From NCBI GenBank assembly GCA_019321725.1, contig CM033124.1, positions 9,486,001-9,550,000 on the forward strand: a stretch of 64,000 nucleotides of DNA, in the 5' to 3' direction. Each line of letters starts with the position of its first letter. The stretch's first letter is position 1. The stretch is from Paulownia fortunei. Lineage: Eukaryota > Streptophyta > Magnoliopsida > Lamiales > Paulowniaceae. The notes beneath the pieces were generated by a model. That model searched no databases. It saw only the letters and a list, made by a program, of their open reading frames with translations, and was not told the origin of the DNA. Made by a program: the position numbers and the translations under genes. Shown piece by piece: positions 1 to 10,697 of this stretch.

Positions 1-558
1 AAGAGGTTTGCACCATCCACAACAATCCATCACTCACGGACATCAAATTTACATCATGTTACATTACCACAAAAAAAAAAAAAAAAAAAAGAATGTTACA
101 TCACATTGACTCCCAAAAATATATTCCACAATCAATAACCAGTGCATGTAAAGCCCACAAAGCATGGAGGGCCTAGAAGACATCCAAATTTAAGTTTCAA
201 ATATGATTTCAATGCAAATTACATAAAAATAATAAATAAAATAAAAGATCCAGAAAAACATTCACACAAATCAGAATGTTGTAGACATGCAGATCCGATC
301 CCATTGCAGCACCCAACTTCAATGATAACACAATGTACAAAATTAATCCTACTTCCAGAATTCATCATAATTAATCCACATTCATCATAAACACATGACA
401 TCACTAGCTATCCGAGCTCAAGTAATCCACAGAAAACAAGAAAGTAAACGACAAAAACAACATCAAAAATGGCGCGCAAAAAAAAAGACTACCAGCAGAA
501 AACAAACGAATAAATCTACAAACAGATCCATTACAAAAGCAGACAAATCGAAATATAC
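1..558 (-). other. Probable first intron of a gene that continues beyond the left edge
   Basis: Read on the minus strand, this stretch follows a splice donor at 553-558 (AAG then GTATAT) that ends a CT-rich leader exon. No family is recognisable here. The window ends before any confident coding exon; a short minus-strand stretch near 1-43 could be the start of an exon, but I cannot confirm it. The small open frames inside are short, AT-rich and without similarity to anything I know. An A-tract lies at about 70-90. The identity of the gene is not visible. Confidence 0.4.
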
Positions 559-685
559 CTTCTGAAAACAGCAGACTTCTAGAGAGAGAACAAAAGGGGT
601 AGAGAGAGAGAGAGAGAGAGGGCTGAAGAGGAGAGACCTTCCAGGCTCAACTCTTGGCTGAGTTTTTCTTATTGTCTTCAATCGT
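559..685 (-). other. Probable non-coding first exon (5' UTR) of an off-window minus-strand gene
   Basis: Inferred leader between a TATA box about 30 bases upstream and a GT donor at 558. On the minus strand it is strongly pyrimidine-rich, including a (CT)10 run at 601-620, which is typical of plant core promoters and leaders. It has no long coding frame with family similarity. The exact transcription start is an inference from TATA spacing. Confidence 0.45.
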
Positions 686-830
686 CCAAATGAGACATTG
701 AAGTGGGGGGGTTTATATGAAGGAGTTGGGGAGATGTGGACCGTCGGATTGTACCAGTCTGGATGTACGGTCGAGGGTGACACGTTGTGGGGCTCATTAT
801 TTCTTCTAAAATTTTGAAATTGTGCTGGCC
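686..830 (-). promoter_or_regulatory. Core promoter with TATA box, minus strand
   Basis: Minus-strand TATA element CATATAAACCC lies at about 709-719, preceded by a less AT-rich upstream segment (720-830) that stands out from the AT-rich surroundings. The position relative to the CT-rich leader fits a plant RNA polymerase II promoter firing to the left. Confidence 0.45.
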
Positions 831-1805
831 ACTCCACACCCCCATTCTTTTCGCTTTTACTCTCATTTCTCTCTGCAATAAATAAATTAATCTTTTTTTC
901 CTTTTCTTTTTCACTTTTGCTTTATATATATATATATATATACTTTTTATAGGGTTTTTTTTATTAATTTGTTTATATGTGTAAATGATTTCCATTGAAA
1001 TGTTTTTACTTTTATGATCAAATTTATATTTTTAAGTGTGTAAGCACATTTTTAGGATATTAGATATTATTTAAAAGTTCCTTGTGACAATTTACTAAAT
1101 GAGGCGATTCTTATTTTAGTGTTTATAAAATTTTATTTTGTTTAAGTTTTTATTCTTAGGTTGAATTTCTGATCTATATATTAGATATGATCTACTAAAT
1201 ATCATCAATTAATAATTTATTAGTAACAACGAATTACCACAAAAATAAATTAATACTCACACATTTTGTGAGGTTCGAACGCCAGAATCTTTTTGGAACC
1301 TTAATTTTATTATTTGAGCTAGATTTTAAAGACGTGTATATATAATATTAATGTATAGTATGTTTGTTAATAGGTATTAGTATATTAGTATGTCAAAACA
1401 TACACTCCCTATTTAAAATTATGGGACTAATTTGATATGAAATTTTAGATGATAGTTGAAAAAATATAAATTTTATGTATTATTTTTAAAAAATAATGAT
1501 TGAAAATTGATGGTATCATACCATTATCTTAATTGAGATGATAGTTTTGAGGGGAAAAAAATATTTTAGAGCATGAAATTTTATTTTAGGATGTTATTAA
1601 AAAAAATGAAAACAATAAATCTAGGACTTACGGAGTAAATCACGATAAAAAGTCGATTTTTTTTCAATTTACCAAACATGCTTGAAATGTTTTTTTTTTT
1701 TTTTTTTAACCTTAATGTTTTTTTTTCCTTCCACCACCCTTTAATTGGGTTTGTAAAAGTTGTTTGCTTAAGTCTATCAATTTTAGATTTATATTAAAGT
1801 CTTTG
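831..1805. other. AT-rich intergenic spacer
   Basis: No coding region or RNA gene seen. Contains a (TA)10 microsatellite at 923-942 and several poly-T tracts such as 1691-1708. Confidence 0.6.
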
Positions 1806-2545
1806 CCTTATACCATCTTCAGCTTGTAATTCTATTTTAGTGTAATTTTTGTATTAATATAATACAATTTTTGCATCAAATTTAAATTTTATCTCTAACT
1901 CGTCTATTTTAAATTTTATTCAAAAAAAAAATCCATGAATATTCCTTATTTTTATTTATAATAATTATTTTATTTCATCAAATATCTATTTATAATTTTA
2001 TTAACATATTAATACAATTATATATTCAATTTGTGTTTTTATGTTTAGTTAATTAAAATAATAAAATAACATGACATTCATTTAAAAATAAAATAAAATT
2101 AAATATGACATTAATTTAAGTAATTCTCGTATTTTTCAACGTACTTAATTATCTTATTTTTAATCTTTTACTTTTTATGACATATTTTAGGAATAAATTT
2201 TATATCATGTGAATAAAATAACGACATAAATAAAATAAAATAAAATATATTAAAAATATTAGTGAATATATAAGACATTAAAAGAAGTGAAATAATTGAA
2301 GAATATAAAATTGGGGTAAAATAGGAATTTTAAAAATATTTTAAACATAAAAATTAATCATTAAATCTATTAAATTTATAAATAAATAAATAAATAAAGA
2401 GGATGATAGAGGCTGTAAACAGTGCTGCACCAAATTTGGCACAACACCTAAACAACTCTGAAGTGAAATTGGGTATAGCGCCTACATTAAAGGCCAATTT
2501 TTGCTTCAAATTGACGCCTAACTCTGATTGCCCTTAGCATCCATA
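1806..2545. repeat. Possible decayed MITE-like element
   Basis: The right end (about 2420-2545) is noticeably less AT-rich and carries runs like CACCAAATTTGGCACAACAC and short TTGAAGC/ATTGACGCC motifs. The left end (about 1806-1910) has related alternating motifs in the opposite sense. The inside is non-coding and AT-rich. The ends pair only loosely, so both the boundaries and the class are tentative. Confidence 0.25.
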
Positions 2546-4043
2546 TAGTCCTTCATGGATGAACAAAACCCCCCTAAAAGTTTTATGAACTTTTCTTCTT
2601 GTATGTGAGTAGTCTATTGCTTAATTTTTATTTTTTTTCATTTTTGTCCTCATTGATATAACAAACTTCACTTTCGGCCATTTCTTTGTTTTTTTTGTTT
2701 GTTTGTTTTTTCCCAACCAAAAATCATGTGTAATGCTGCTCAAAGATTAGCTAGCAATCAAACAAAAATTGGTGAAAATCAACTTGACTTGTACATCAAA
2801 CTTTCGGTTTCCTATTTTTTTTTTCTTCATCTCTACTTTTTCTAAAATCAAGTGGGTAGGCGCCTTACATTTTCTATTCATCCGATTTTTGCATAGTTTT
2901 CTTTTTTAGGTTTTAAGATTTTAGCAAGAAAAAGAAAATGAAAAGCATGGAAAACTAGATTATATCATTATAGAAGAATTAAGTATCAATTTTAAATCTT
3001 TTTTTTAATGTAGATGAGTAATATGAAAAAACAAGCGAAATAAGTGGCAACGTTAATGAGTGTCTTTCATAATTATCTTTGTACAAATATTTCCTTCTTT
3101 TTTTTTATTTTTTTTTTTAAACTAAGTGGATGAAAATATTTTATTTAATATTTTTTTTCATTAAAATTCAAATCTCCCACATGTCAAATATCAATGGTTA
3201 ATTAAGTCACAATGTAAAAGTGAAAGCAATATTTATATTCACATCAATCAATTCAAATATTTTGTAATATAATTTTTTGATTCGATTTGTAGGATCGAGC
3301 GCCTACTTCTATGCTACCAAAAACTATAGTTATTAGTGATAATAATCTCGTGACTAATTTGTAGGATCAAATTATTTGACTTTGGCTATGATATCAATTA
3401 TAGGATTGAGGATCTGGTGTTGTGCTATAAATTATAGTTGTTAGCAAAAGTGCAAGTTATTTATAAATCATACAATAGTTTACGTGTCACATTTTGATTA
3501 TTGCTCCATCAACAATTGTATTTGATCGCATAATTTACTATAATTTATCTTTTTAAAAGTTTCCAACATATAAAATAAATAAATAAATAAATAAAATTTT
3601 GTGCATTATCAATGAGTTGGCCTATACATAATCAAGTGTTGCAAAGATTTTCCAAAGCTTTATGAGATTGAGATTGAGATCCTAAAGATTGAAGCATGTG
3701 TAGTGTGTTAAAAAATGAATCCCCTTTTTGTGATAGATGCATTTATATAAGGGTTTGTCATCAGGGCCAAATGTGGCTCCAACTGGATATGCGTGCCTAC
3801 TTTTTCCCAGTTGTTAGCTTTTTTGGCTAGGGAATGTTTCTTTCCATACCATAATTTTACCCCACCACCCACAATCCGACGCATGTGAACCCTGTTTTAC
3901 TCTAAAATTAAGTACCTGTAATTTTAAAATGGTTTTGGGACGATTATGGTCGACTTTTTAACATTTACTTATAAATTTTCATGATCCAACAATTGAAATC
4001 TTTTATTCACTTATTTTAATTTTATAGGTTTATTTTGATTTAA
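2546..4043. other. AT-rich intergenic spacer
   Basis: No gene seen. Many poly-T tracts and an (AAAT) run near 3572-3594. A partial duplication of a phrase like 'gattcgatttgtaggatcgag' occurs around 3280-3300 and 3360-3410, which suggests an old repeat fragment. Confidence 0.5.
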
Positions 4044-4354
4044 TGTTACTGTGAAACAATGAAAATGTAATGAAAGATAATAAATAATAAAAAATAAAAA
4101 TTTATTGTAAATGAATACTAAAGAGAAGAATGCAAATAAAAGCTTCAAATTTTCTCTCTAAGTGTTTATCATATATTGAAAAATATCATCTATTTACAGA
4201 CTAGAATACAAGGTGTCACTTTCATAATGTAACACAAAGTAATAAGTATTCAATAAAAGTGATATTAGTTTACCACTTGACAAATTTAGTGCACTACTTT
4301 AACACATTTAGAGCACCACTTATAAATGTATATCCATTTCATATATTCACAACA
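4044..4354 (-). repeat. 3' LTR of Copia element 1
   Basis: About 311 bp, matching 7481-7774 along its whole length with scattered changes. Read on the minus strand it starts TGTTGTGAATATATGAAATG and ends ...CAGTAACA, so it has the 5'-TG...CA-3' ends expected of an LTR. Just inside it (4355-4362) lies a purine stretch GAGGAGTG that fits a polypurine tract. This LTR is the downstream one because the element reads right to left. Confidence 0.85.
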
Positions 4355-4569
4355 CTCCTCATTGGATATCCATACACAGAGAATGTATCTCGTTAAAATC
4401 TTACTAAGAAAAAAATCTAATGGAAAAAAAAAATTAGTGAAAAAAAAGAGTACATCATTCTTGTGTAAATACACGTTATAAATTGTCTCGTTAAAAACTT
4501 TATCAGGAAAAACCCAATGGGATAAAACATTGGTCAAGGAAAAGAGTATCGTGTGTTTATGCTCCACTT

Positions 4570-5065
4570 CATTCATATAATACCTTTATATCAACGCATT
4601 CTAATATCATATCTCGACTTTTCAAATGATATAGTGGATAATGATTTTGTGAATAGATCTATCAATTATCACTTAAAAAAAATCTGTTGAACATTAATAT
4701 CACCATTCTTTTGGAGTTATGTGTGAAGAAGAATTTTGGTGATATATGTTTGATTTTATCTCATTTGATATATCCTCCTTTAAGTTGAGTTATGCATACA
4801 ACATTATTTTCATACAGTGTTGTTGGAGTCGTTTTGATAGTGTTGTTGGAGTCATTTTGATATGTGATAGCCCATAAGTTTCTTGAATATGTTGAATCAT
4901 TGACCTATGCTTAATAGATTGCAAGAATTTCAGTATGGTTTGAGTAAGTAGTTGCAATAGTCTACTTTGTTGAATGCCATAATATAACCGTACCACCGAA
5001 TGTGAAGAAATATCCTGTTTGAGAACAACATTTGTGTGGACCAGACATATAACCTGCATTTGCAT
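4570..5065 (-). pseudogene. Copia RNase H / polyprotein C-terminus remnant
   Basis: Minus-strand frames show the RNase H tail of a Copia polyprotein: LRSMIQHIQETYGLS-like and HISPKFFFTH phrases, followed by an LFTKSL phrase near the end. These are recognisable Copia signatures. Several frame changes interrupt it. It joins the integrase linker directly, with the reverse transcriptase absent, so it is a remnant only. Confidence 0.75.
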
Positions 5066-5139
5066 AACCCATTAGTTGTGAAATATATCTATTGGAGTAG
5101 AATAACTCTATATCATTTGTTTCTTTAAGATAACAACAT

Positions 5140-6065
5140 ATGTGTTTGATTCCATTTCAATATCTTCGCGTAGGAGAATAACAAATTTACTAGCCCATTT
5201 CATTTTTCGAGGGATTTTTGTATTTTTGGAACCGATTGGTCTACCATGCTTCAAGTATGCGTTATACTCATTAGTTATAGATAGTCTTGCTGGGACATCA
5301 ATTATTTTTAGAGCATTATCAGCTAGTATATATGACTTTGTTATTTTTTTTGAGTTAGTAAATATATCATGTACTTGATTAGCTATGTTTTATAAATAAA
5401 TTATTCTTTGAACTTCAGGTTCATATTAATTTGTGTATTCTTTTTTCTGTTGTTTCTGTTCTCCCCTTAAAGTTGCAAAAATTATCTCATTAAAATGACA
5501 ATCGGCAAATCGTGCTGTAAAAATATCACATATAAGAGTTTCAAGATACTTAATAATTGAAAATGATTCATATCCAACATATATACCCAACCTTCTTTGT
5601 GGACCCATCTTAATACGTTGTAGTGGAGTAATCAGAATATATACAACATAACTAAAAATTCTTATATGGGAAGTATTAGGCTCCTGACCAAATGCCAATT
5701 GTAATGGGAAGTACTTATGAAATGATGTTGGCCTAATGCGAACAAGTGTTGTTGCATACAAAATTACATGTCCCCAAGTAGAGATTTAAAATTTTGCCCT
5801 CATAAGTACTGGTCTAGGATTCAACTTGAGGTATTTAATAAATAATTCTGCTAAACCATTTTATGTATATACATGAGCAATAGGATGTTTAATAGATATT
5901 CCAACTGTCATACAATAATCATTAAATGCTTGTAATGCAAATTCACTACCATTATCAAGACGATAATCTTTATTGCATATTCTGAAAACTGAGATCGCAA
6001 ATAGATTATTTGAGCAATTAATATTGCAAATGCCAAATTGCAAGTAGATAACGGGCAAACATATA
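5140..6065 (-). pseudogene. Copia integrase and linker remnant
   Basis: The integrase core end is seen as DNGSEFALQAFNDYC followed by GISIKHPIAHVYT (the D and E region of the DDE site), then TWGH and FGQEPNTSHIRIF, GPQRRLGIYVGYES and FTARFADCHF, all typical of Copia integrase C-terminal regions. The linker has the RGRPVGSK-type motif (here HGRPIGSKNTKIPRK, about 5200-5240). Stops occur at about 5790 and 5850. The N-terminal zinc-binding part is missing. Confidence 0.8.
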
Positions 6066-6345
6066 ACCATCTAATATAATAATCATACATTTCCTTCAAA
6101 CTATGCCAAAGTTCAAGGAGGTCTTTTGCTGTGAGATATTCAGATTTCAATACGTCGTGAAGATAATGATGAAGAAAAATAATGGCCTTGGCACAATCCT
6201 GACTAGATGCTTCGTTTTTCTATCTAACAGTATTTCCAAGACCCATAGCATCTGGATGAATTTATGCATCTAGTCTCCATGATAAATAATTATTGCTCAT
6301 AATGTCAAGTGCTATAAATTCAAGTTTAGTAATATTTGACAAGAA
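6066..6345 (-). pseudogene. Copia gag N-terminus remnant
   Basis: Minus-strand frames read a typical Copia gag start: LEFIALDIMSNNYLSW at about 6310, HPDAMGLGNT, AKAIIFLHHYLHD, then SEYLTAKDLLELWHSLKE at about 6130. It ends abruptly after YDYY near 6065, where integrase sequence begins. The rest of gag, the zinc knuckle and the protease are deleted. Confidence 0.75.
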
Positions 6346-6401
6346 TAAATTTCTGAAATGTAAAATATAGATTATATTGATCAACTCACTTGAAATAATT
6401 T

Positions 6402-6487
6402 TATATAATTTAATAGACAAATTTTAATTTTAACACTAATTTTTTTTTATATATAATTTAATAGACAAATTTTAATTTTAACACTAA
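6402..6487. repeat. Tandem duplication, about 38-bp copies
   Basis: The phrase ATATAATTTAATAGACAAAT plus the following TTTAATTTTAACACTAA occurs at about 6402-6440 and again at about 6450-6487, separated by a T-run. It lies in the atypical spacer between Copia gag and the 5' LTR. Confidence 0.75.
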
Positions 6488-7480
6488 AAAAATACAATCT
6501 CCAATACTAGATCAATTTTTATTTATAATTTTATGATACAGTGTATAGTTATGTGTGTGCATTCAATAAATCAGACAAAAAGCATCAAAGCAAATTAACA
6601 AACTGGTTCCACGCAACCTCATAATCTTCTCTTCTAGCCAAAATGGTGAATATGTTAATGAATAAGATTTACCTTAATGATAATTAGTTAGCATAGCCTA
6701 CTTAATCAAGCTTAACTATAGCTAATGTTTATGTACCAGTAGTCACATTAAAAGTACAAAGATGAACACACGCGCATATATATCCATATGTATGCATGAG
6801 TATATTTAAGCATATAATGGAATGAATTAGTTAAATGCATGGAGATATGGGGAGAGTTACTTCACCACACGAATTTTATGCACTGCCATACAGAATTATA
6901 AGAATACACTCTTCAAAGTGGGAAATAAATGAAACTAAAGTTACAATCATAAGTTGTTTGAATTTACTTGTCATAAGCACCAGTAGCTACTGTAGTTTGA
7001 TGATGAGTCAAACAACAAATATACTATTCTTAGTTCTTTTATCTTCTTAGAATTATTACCGATCTCATTTAGCAATGAAAGTAATATGAAAATTTTATTT
7101 GTGTCCAAAATCTGCAACATATATATAATAGAATGAGTTTGTGGAGAGATATTACTTCAACTATAATTCCAAAATATATAAAATCATACTTGTATATATA
7201 ATCAACAATCAAAAGTTTAATTATCTAGATATCTTAAAAGTTATTCGAATACAAAAATCTATAATACAAGAAATTTAATATTTTTGCATATATAGCAGTC
7301 TTTTATTATATATATAAATATATGAACTACCACTAGGTGGAATTTAGAAATATAGTAGTTTATTAAAATTGGAGCAAAACATCAATATATATAGACTTAC
7401 CTTCTATACCGACTTTTTGTTCTAAATAATACAAGTAGACAGAGAAATATTTTCCAATAGCGTGTAATTCGTGTTGATAA

Positions 7481-7774
7481 TGTGCTTTGAAACAATGAGA
7501 AATTATATGTAATGAAAGATAATAAATGATAGAAAATAAAGAATTATTGTAAATGAATACTAAAGAGAAGAATGCAAATGAAAATTTAAAATTTTCTCTC
7601 TAATTGCTCATCATATATTGAAAAATATCATTTATTTATAAACTAAATTACAAGGTGTCACTTTCATAATTTAACACAAAGTAATAAACACTCAACAAAA
7701 GTGAGATTAGTGCTCCACTTAATGCATTTTGCGCACTAGTTATAAATGAATATCCATTTCATATATTTACAATA
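7481..7774 (-). repeat. 5' LTR of Copia element 1
   Basis: About 294 bp, homologous to 4044-4354, including shared stretches such as GAATACTAAAGAGAAGAATG and ACAAGGTGTCACTTTCATAA. The minus-strand start is TATTGTAAATATATG (the expected TG has decayed to TA) and it ends AAAGCACA. Immediately inside, the minus strand reads TTATCAACACGAATTAC, a candidate primer-binding region. Divergence between the LTRs is visible by eye, so the insertion is not recent. Confidence 0.85.
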
Positions 7775-9533
7775 GACGTTAAGTTTTAAATGACAGTTGA
7801 AAATTCTAATAATTTGAGTGTCTTCAAAAAATAAAACTAAACATTTAAATACTAAATTTTTCAAAATCATTTTCATTCATTTCCAAAATATTATAAAAGA
7901 ATCATAATCATTATTATACATATATATTTATATATATTTAAATCATCTTATTCAATAAAAAAATATATCTATTTATATTATTCAATCAACATATTAATCT
8001 AAAAATAGTATATAATAATATAAAAAAAAGATGTGACACCACTACTCAAACAGATATGACATTTACAGTAGGATCTGTCTTTCTCGAAACTAAAACCAAA
8101 TATATATCACAATCTCTCTATATATTTTTAAATAGTAAATATTCTCATTATTTTTCGCAAAAATTTGAAATTGAAATCGAAGTTACTTCAAACAAGTCCT
8201 TAAAATTGTAAAGTATTTTCATAATATAATCTTAAAAATAATGATTTTGAGTGAAATGGTAATTTTTTTTTATAAATATATCATTTTAAGAAATAAAAAC
8301 AATAGGAGAACATCGTTGCAATCTCAAAATCATTACAAAAAATTCTATTATTGAATATTGGAAAAAGAAGCCTTATATTACCCTTGTATCCACAATTGGG
8401 ACTATTTAAAGTTTTAGATTCCTTTGATCCCTGGCTCTGATTTTTAAGTTCGAATGTGGAATTTAATGGTCTATCAATCAGATTGGCTTATTGATGCGAA
8501 TAAAAATTATCTTGAGGGCAAGTTCGTAAAACCCTATAAAAGCTCGACGAAAATAGTAATTCAAAGTAATGGTAAGTGAGAAAAATGATAAAATCCAATT
8601 ACTAACATGTCCAAAGGTTCCAAATAGAACAAGTGTAGGATATAGCATACTTGTACCAAAGTAAGAACACAAAACTCTGTTGGCATTTCATACACTTCCA
8701 CCTCCATGAAAGCCTATAAATGCTCTACTCTTATTTTCACTATTTATGCAAGTGGTATGGTAAGAATTCCCTCTAAATTTTTGAAAAGTTTAAAACCTCT
8801 AGATCCCTAAACTGACTTGACCATTAGAGGTTTCAGTCGAAGTATTTTCTACTTCCCTTTAACGTTGGTGTGCTACAAGTCTTATTTTCACTTGTGTTTG
8901 CATACTTTGAATCCTCTTGATCCCAAAATTGATCCCCCAACTCCCTTTAATATTGTGTATTGCAAGTTTCATTTTCACTTCAGTCGCTTTTGAACGTTCA
9001 AAGCTTTCAAACCGTGGCCAAAGACTATCCCAACCTGAGACTCGAATGACTATTTTAAATGTGATGAGACTACTTTTATCATAATAAATATTTTACCGCC
9101 ACTTATTATTATTAAGCAATATACTATTAATTACATAGATTCCCTCCTTTGACCAACGTTTCTCTTATGTTTTCATGTATTAATCCAATTTTAACATTTC
9201 TTACCTATAAAAAATCCATAGAGTAAATATACCCTGGCATCTTTGCACTTAGAGGCTAAAACTCCAAAGAGATGATGAATATTGTATAAATACTTTATAA
9301 TAGTGGAAACAGGACAAACCTAAATATGTAACATATCAAAACGACAGCGAATTCGATAGCAGGGCAATTTCATATGATACAAAATATCAAGCACATGCAA
9401 AAGCAAAAAGATTCTCTGAGTTCTTGAATTATATTAAATATTTGCATTTTTATCCTATTCGGACATAAGGATACTATTTATGCTTATGCCTTTCACATGT
9501 CTTAAACGTGGGCATTCACGAGATAAGAGAATG
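7775..9533. other. Gene-free spacer with unclassified repeat-like sequence
   Basis: 7.8-8.3 kb is plain AT-rich DNA. From about 8350 to 9040 the composition is more balanced and contains repeated phrases (for example TTATTTTCACTTGTGTTTGC near 8882 and a looser copy near 8967), suggesting an old LTR-type repeat. No coding similarity was recognised. Confidence 0.4.
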
Positions 9534-10520
9534 TTGGAATTTGGTTTGTAAAGTTGGTTTCGATCAAATTTCAGTTAATTTTTTAAATGGTTTTTTTTTT
9601 GCTAAACTTAATTTACATCATATATAGATGAATTTAATATATTTAAATTTTTAAAATTAATTTTGAATGAATGAAAAATTAAAACCTCTTAAAGAGTATA
9701 AATTGTTGAATTGGAGAATGATGGGAAGATGGAAAAACATATATTCCATATTAAAAATTGAAAATAATTGAAACGCTTTATATAATCCAAGTTGAAAAAT
9801 TGGGTTTTGGCCATAAAAGTTACTAATAATCTTTTGAAGGGATAGGACCTACATGCTAGGTTTGGCTCAAAGCCACATGTAAGTTCTCGGTCGAAGTTAA
9901 GGTTTTGGTTTGGGTTTGACCCAAATATCAAGTTTACAAAAAATTTAATTCATTTTCATCCAATCAAAATGTGACAAGTGGTAGACTCAGAGAAATACAC
10001 ATGACAATCGACCAATCTGACTGCACAAAAAGATGTGGTTGTCCAGTCCACTCAGCTGTTGATTAAACAAAAGAACAAACATATTTGTTCAGTCAGTTGC
10101 TAAAAAAGAAAAAAAGCCAAATGAATCTATCCTGTTAACGCCAAATGGACAAATGTGTCTCTCTAGCCATTGCCACTTTTTCAGTTATGTCTGCAAGCTA
10201 CAACTTTTCAATAGTTATAAATAGACCCCCCCTCCCCAATCAGATTGCAAATTTCATGCATTCTCATCCATGCGCTTCTCTTTTAACATTCAAGTTTTCT
10301 AAGAGAGTCCAAAAATAATTGTTTGGTTCATTGAGCTTGAGAATTGTAGTGCTTAATATTTCAAGTGTAGTTACTGTATTTCAGAAGACGATTGCCATGT
10401 TTCTGTTACCACTAGTGTTGATCAATTTCGTCTTAAAGATAAAGAGCCCAACTCTTACCTCAACCTAAATTCCTATAATTACTTTACTCAAATATCCAGC
10501 CATTATAAATTACACATTAT
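9534..10520 (+). repeat. Putative 5' LTR and leader of Copia element 2
   Basis: Starts TGTTGGAATTTGGTTT, a common start for plant Copia LTRs, and contains a TATA-like CTATAAATAGA (TAGTTATAAATAGACC near 10210-10225) followed by a transcribed-looking leader. Copia gag sequence begins shortly after (about 10560). No matching 3' LTR could be found by eye near 16.3 kb, so the LTR assignment rests on position and motif only. Confidence 0.4.
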
Positions 10521-10559
10521 TTTTCCCAATAATTTTAAGATAAAATTATGTGTAGTCTG

Positions 10560-10692
10560 AATGCGATTATCAATAATCGTTCCACTAGTGACAACTACGT
10601 GGAGAGGCCGGAGAAGTTCTCTAAGACAGACTTTAAGAGATAGCCACAAAAGATGTTGTTTTGTTTCACCATCTTGAACCTAGTAAGGTGGT
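10560..10692 (+). pseudogene. Copia element 2 gag, 5' part
   Basis: Reads VERPEKFSKTDFKR then PQKMLFCFTILNL (expected in this family as an EKFSG..FKRWQQKMLFYLTTLNLAR-type start, from knowledge of the family). One stop replaces the W. The frame is cut after the LNL motif by the inserted segment that begins near 10698. Confidence 0.7.
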
Positions 10693-10697
10693 CGGTT

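Larger units (their letters stand above)
4044..7774 (-). mobile_element. Internally deleted Ty1/Copia retrotransposon (Copia element 1)
   Basis: Two direct LTRs (4044-4354 and 7481-7774) flank an inside region carrying Copia polyprotein pieces in minus orientation. Order from right to left: start of gag (about 6340-6065), integrase core and C-terminal region (about 6060-5426), the post-integrase linker (about 5380-5140), then RNase H and the polyprotein end (about 5065-4570). Protease and most of reverse transcriptase are missing, and frames are broken by stops and shifts, so it cannot move on its own. About 1.1 kb of AT-rich DNA lies between the 5' LTR and gag, much more than usual, suggesting an inserted or rearranged segment. 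The flanks (TTTAA on the left, GACGT on the right) do not form a target duplication. Confidence 0.85.

Noticed and set aside
142..837. Several open frames of 60-124 codons on both strands
   Set aside because: They run through the inferred intron, CT-rich leader and promoter, overlap each other and have no recognisable domain; a TATA-leader-donor structure explains the region better.
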